Shown here one piece after another: positions 60,783 to 64,000 of a DNA stretch of 64,000 nt. The translations under genes were made by a program, and so were the position numbers. The DNA lies in contig JAXLWZ010000018.1 of assembly GCA_046328225.1 (NCBI GenBank), forward strand, positions 19,851 to 83,850. The letters run 5' to 3'. The stretch comes from Amarobacillus sp046328225. GTDB lineage: Bacteria; Chloroflexota; Dehalococcoidia; Tepidiformales; Tepidiformaceae. Below the pieces are notes generated by a model that was given only the letters and a program-made list of their open reading frames with translations, was not told the origin of the DNA and did not search any database. Positions within the stretch are counted from its first letter, which is position 1. Every line of letters begins with the position of its first letter.

Positions 60783-63700
60783 CTACTTCGGCACAAGTAC
60801 CGTAAAGGCGCGATTCACCCGCACCCAGTAGACGGTGTTCGGTTCGAACTTCTCGATCGTGTTCGCCGTGTTCCCCGGGCCGAGCCACTTCTTCCAGGTG
60901 CTGGTGGCGGCGTCCCAGGTCTGCACGCTCTCGACATCGCCGACGTTCGCGCCGAAGGAAGCGGCGATATCGGCGGTGCCGGCGCCCGTGGTGAGCAGGT
61001 TCCAGCCGGGCACGAGCAGGCGGGATTCGAGGTCCGTGAAGTTCACGATGACGTCGCGGTAGATGGAGCCTTCGCCCTCGAGCTGGAAGCTATCGGGGAT
61101 GGGGCTCTGGGTGGCGATGCCGGCGCAGGTGATGCGCGAGATCTCGTAGCCGTTCCACACGAGCCGTGCGTAGTCGCCGGTGACGTTGCCGAAGAGGTAG
61201 GGGTCGGTGGCGTAGAGCCACGAGCCGGGCGCGCCGTTGATGAGCTTCGATTCGCCGGGCGCGAGGAGGCCGTCGAGGTCCAGGTGCTCTTCGTACTGCG
61301 GGTAATCGCCGTTGGCGCTGCGGACGCCGAAGCCGGCGAGCGAGATGGTGCGGCTGGAGAGGTTCTTCACGGTGGCGGTGCCGCCGGCGCCGCAGGTGAG
61401 GCCCGTGAGGCGCACCTCGGCGGGGATGGGCACGGGCGGCGGCGGGAACATCACGGTGACGTTCACGACCGTCCGCAGGCTGTTGCTGATGCGCACCCAG
61501 GCCTGGCATTCGTCGGGCTCGACGACGGGCTTCGCGATATCCGTGTGGATGGCGTTGCCGGCGTCGTCCTCGGTGTCGTAGGTGGTGGCGACGGCGATGC
61601 GCTTATCGATGCTGATGGTGGACGGCGGGCCCTGGACCTGGTCGATGATACCGTCGCCGGCGTCGATCACGAACTGGACCTGGATGCCGAGGACGTTATT
61701 CAGGCCATCGGCGTCGCAGTAGCCGTCGCGGTCCTTGAGGTGGGCGACGACGTACTTGTACTGGGGGTTCAACGGGTCATCGACGATGGTGACGCGCTTG
61801 TAGCCGGCCCATTCGAAGACGGTCTCGACGGTGTTGGAGTTGATGGGCGGGTGCTTGCCGCGGAGGCCCGGGTACTCCACGCGGGCGAAGTAGCGCGTGC
61901 GGCCGACGACATCGCCGGGGCGGCAATCGGCGCCCTGCCCGAGCGGGTTCACGGGGCAGCCTTCGAAGCTGAGGTTGTAATCGCCGTAGGTATCGACGGT
62001 GGCGAAGCCGTCGAGGTCGGTCATTTCGCTGATGATGCGCGGCTTGAGGAGGCTGCCGAGGGCGGACGGCTGCTTCGTCTGGGGCTGGACGTTGTAGCTG
62101 AATTCGAAGCCGTCGTCGGGCCAGAAGAAGCCGAGCGCGCCCTCTTTCGGGCCACCCGGGAACTTGTTCTTCACGCCTTCGTTCTCCATGTACCAGGTGA
62201 CCTGGGCGGAGGGCATGGAGGGCGCGGAGGGCCAGTTCGAACGGAAGCCCTCGGGGCCGCGCAGCGTCATCCAGTCATCCGGGAGGACCCAGCGGCGGGC
62301 GGGGAGGGCGCGGCCATCGGCGGTGATGGTGGCTTCGCGCTGGGAGGGGTTCGTGCCGACGAACCAGCCGCGCACCTGCGCATCGAGGTTGCCCAGCTCC
62401 GACACGTTGAGCCGCGCCTCGGTCGTGAGCGTGAGGCTTTCGAATTCGAGGAAGAAGAGGTTGTAGACGACCTTCGAGTACTCGATGGAGGCGTAGGTGC
62501 CCGTGTTCGCCGGAGCGGTGGGGCTGGGATAGACGAGGACCTGGAGGAAGGCGGCGATATCGACTTCGCCCTGGCTTTCGGCTTCGTACTTCACGGAGAA
62601 GGTGCAGCCGTTGTTGGTCGTGCTCACGGGCACGATCGCGGTATCGGCGCCGGAGATGATGACATTGCCTTCGGGGATGAAGGAGCCGCGCTGGTTGGTC
62701 CCCCGGACGAAGATGGCGCGGCCGTTAAGCGGCTGGTTCGGGTTCGGGCCCGTGCGGCAATCGCCCGCGAACGAGTAGGTGATGGTGGCCGTAGAGCCGG
62801 CCCAGAGCACCTGCGGCGCGTCCGAGGACTTCGAGGTGAAGGTGAGGCCGATATCGAGGGTCTCGTGCGGGAAAGGCTTGTTGTCGCCGGGAATGCCCGA
62901 GGGGTATGCGGCGCGGATATCGATGTAGATGTGGCTCGACTGGTTGCAGTCCGGGTCGTTGTTCACGGAGACGTTGAACTGCACGCGCCCATCGACGGTG
63001 ACGGCGCTGAACTGGATGACGGCGCCCTGCGGGTCGAGCACGGGCGCGGGCGGGATGAGAGAGACCGAGCCGCCGAGGTCGAAGTAGCCGCAGCGGGGGG
63101 TTGTGGCATCGAAGGTGGCCCCGGGCCGGGGGAGGATGGAGATGGTCACGGGCACGCCATCAATGGGGCCTTCGAAGCCCGGTCGGTTGCCGATGACCCA
63201 TTCATACAGGCTGAGGTCGCCCAGGTATGCGCCGCTGGCGATGTTCTGGTCGACCTGGAGGATGGTGGAACCGTTGGTGACGATGCCCTGCTTGTAGTCG
63301 CCGCCCGTCGTGATCTCGGTGCGGGTGATGCGGTTCCAGGTCTTGGTAAGGAGGGCGTTGTTCTGGCCGCTGCCGTTGCCATCGCCGTCGCTATCCCAGC
63401 TGACGGCGAAGACGCGCGGGTTCGGGGTGCCGTTCGTGGGGTTCGCGGGCGAGGCGGTGAACGACGCCGTGATGGTCTGGCGGCCGGCGTTGGTCGAGGT
63501 CCAGGCGAAGCAGAGGGTGCCGTTGGGGACGCCCGTGAAGTCCGACGGGAGGCCGATGGGGTTGTTCACGCCGTCGCTGAAGACGGTCAGGTTGCTGGTG
63601 GTGGCGCCATCGGTGCTGACGAAGCTGATGTTTTGGGGCAGGAGCACGTCGCCGGGGACGGAGGGGATGATGCACGCCGCGTGGAGGGCGCCGATGACGT

Positions 63701-64000
63701 TCGGCGCGGGCTCGGGCGAGGGGAAGATTGAGCCGCCGGTGGTGATGTGGCGCAGCTCCGGCACGGAGGCCGGCACGATGTTCGTCGTGCCTGTCTGGAA
63801 GAGTGCGACATCGTCGGCGGCGTTGGTGCGGTCGAAGACGGCCCAGAAATCCAGGCGCACGGAGATGTTGGACTGCGGCGCGTTGCTCTGGAGCGTGACG
63901 CACTGCTCGTTGCCCTGCTTGAAGACACCGACGATGCTCACGCCCGGCGGGGAGAGGACCGTCCAGTCGGCGGGGGCGACGACGTCGAGGGCGTTCGGGG
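60783..64000 (-). CDS. Giant surface protein, 5' end beyond the window
   Basis: At least 1071 residues; the frame stays open to the right edge, so the N-terminus and signal are missing (a GTG at 63941 is an internal codon). Beta-rich Ig/PKD-like repeats fill most of it. Near the C-terminus is a lamin-tail-like domain ('TVKNLSSRTISLAGFGVRSA', 'GLLAPGESKLINGAPGSW'). The last module ('LLVPGWNLLTTGAG ... VQTWDAATSTWKKWLGPGNT ... PNTVYWVRVN') is shared with the matrixin-like protease at 7.5-8.9 kb. It is probably a cell-surface structural or adhesion protein. Confidence 0.82.
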   Translation of the reverse strand, partial: PNALDVVAPADWTVLSPPGVSIVGVFKQGNEQCVTLQSNAPQSNISVRLDFWAVFDRTNAADDVALFQTGTTNIVPASVPELRHITTGGSIFPSPEPAPNVIGALHAACIIPSVPGDVLLPQNISFVSTDGATTSNLTVFSDGVNNPIGLPSDFTGVPNGTLCFAWTSTNAGRQTITASFTASPANPTNGTPNPRVFAVSWDSDGDGNGSGQNNALLTKTWNRITRTEITTGGDYKQGIVTNGSTILQVDQNIASGAYLGDLSLYEWVIGNRPGFEGPIDGVPVTISILPRPGATFDATTPRCGYFDLGGSVSLIPPAPVLDPQGAVIQFSAVTVDGRVQFNVSVNNDPDCNQSSHIYIDIRAAYPSGIPGDNKPFPHETLDIGLTFTSKSSDAPQVLWAGSTATITYSFAGDCRTGPNPNQPLNGRAIFVRGTNQRGSFIPEGNVIISGADTAIVPVSTTNNGCTFSVKYEAESQGEVDIAAFLQVLVYPSPTAPANTGTYASIEYSKVVYNLFFLEFESLTLTTEARLNVSELGNLDAQVRGWFVGTNPSQREATITADGRALPARRWVLPDDWMTLRGPEGFRSNWPSAPSMPSAQVTWYMENEGVKNKFPGGPKEGALGFFWPDDGFEFSYNVQPQTKQPSALGSLLKPRIISEMTDLDGFATVDTYGDYNLSFEGCPVNPLGQGADCRPGDVVGRTRYFARVEYPGLRGKHPPINSNTVETVFEWAGYKRVTIVDDPLNPQYKYVVAHLKDRDGYCDADGLNNVLGIQVQFVIDAGDGIIDQVQGPPSTISIDKRIAVATTYDTEDDAGNAIHTDIAKPVVEPDECQAWVRISNSLRTVVNVTVMFPPPPVPIPAEVRLTGLTCGAGGTATVKNLSSRTISLAGFGVRSANGDYPQYEEHLDLDGLLAPGESKLINGAPGSWLYATDPYLFGNVTGDYARLVWNGYEISRITCAGIATQSPIPDSFQLEGEGSIYRDVIVNFTDLESRLLVPGWNLLTTGAGTADIAASFGANVGDVESVQTWDAATSTWKKWLGPGNTANTIEKFEPNTVYWVRVNRAFTVLVPK

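Overview
This is a GC-rich bacterial window with about 55 protein genes on both strands and no rRNA, tRNA, CRISPR array or insertion-sequence transposase that I could recognise. The gene mix suggests a Chloroflexota bacterium, perhaps of the Tepidiformia/SAR202/Dehalococcoidia type. It has two fused CaiB/BaiF CoA-transferases, a DUF35-thiolase pair, a second thiolase with a 3-hydroxyacyl-CoA dehydrogenase, and an F420-type LLM oxidoreductase. It also has several surface proteins with Thr-Pro linkers. The lineage is inferred from gene content, not from a marker-gene search.

Layout. 0.2-1.8 kb: DUF35 plus thiolase. 1.9-5 kb: SHOCT membrane protein with a coupled micro-protein, a PPOX-fold protein and an acyltransferase. 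5-9 kb: frameshifted cupredoxin/CHRD surface protein, alanine dehydrogenase with a duplicated 3' end, and a matrixin-like surface protease. 9-16.6 kb: CoA-transferase fusion, MFS exporter, dapA, tyrosine phosphatase and a YprB-type exonuclease. 16.8-21 kb: FmdB zinc ribbon, trxA/trxB divergent from csoR, a repeat field, glgC and DUF2203. 21-26.5 kb: second CoA-transferase fusion, ABC-2 exporter and DUF4342. 26.6-32.6 kb: pyruvate kinase, acyl-CoA carboxylase beta subunit, folE and a CelD-like acyltransferase. 32.9-35.4 kb: thiolase and 3-hydroxyacyl-CoA dehydrogenase operon. 35.6-45 kb: hydrolase-PKD fusion, a roughly 1455-residue GAF/PAS hybrid kinase, hydrolases and a DsbA-like lipoprotein. 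45-54.9 kb: gyrA, coiled-coil protein, SdrD/Cna-B surface protein, YceI, nitroreductase, LLM oxidoreductase, helical-repeat protein, OsmC and DUF2283. 55-64 kb: leuCD, a DUF2325 protein and two surface proteins, the last cut by the window edge.

The most unusual feature is not a gene. Short cassettes made of about four tandem 7-bp units occur repeatedly between genes. Several different heptamers are used (GGAATGA, GTTCCCA, GAGAAAA, GCTCGAG), often followed by a small G/C hairpin such as GGGGCTACCCC or GGGGGCAACCCC. One cassette lies in frame inside a gene, one is amplified as three ~80-bp tandem units, and one belongs to a recent ~165-bp duplication that copied the end of the alanine dehydrogenase gene.

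Other notable points: fused CoA-transferases in which only the second half keeps the catalytic Asp; a CsoR operator between csoR and trxA; a possible SOS-like box ahead of the YprB-type nuclease; a set of genes with a -10-like hexamer 6-8 nt before the ATG, suggesting leaderless mRNAs; and a protein joining two VPG-x-RW modules, helical repeats and DUF2325.
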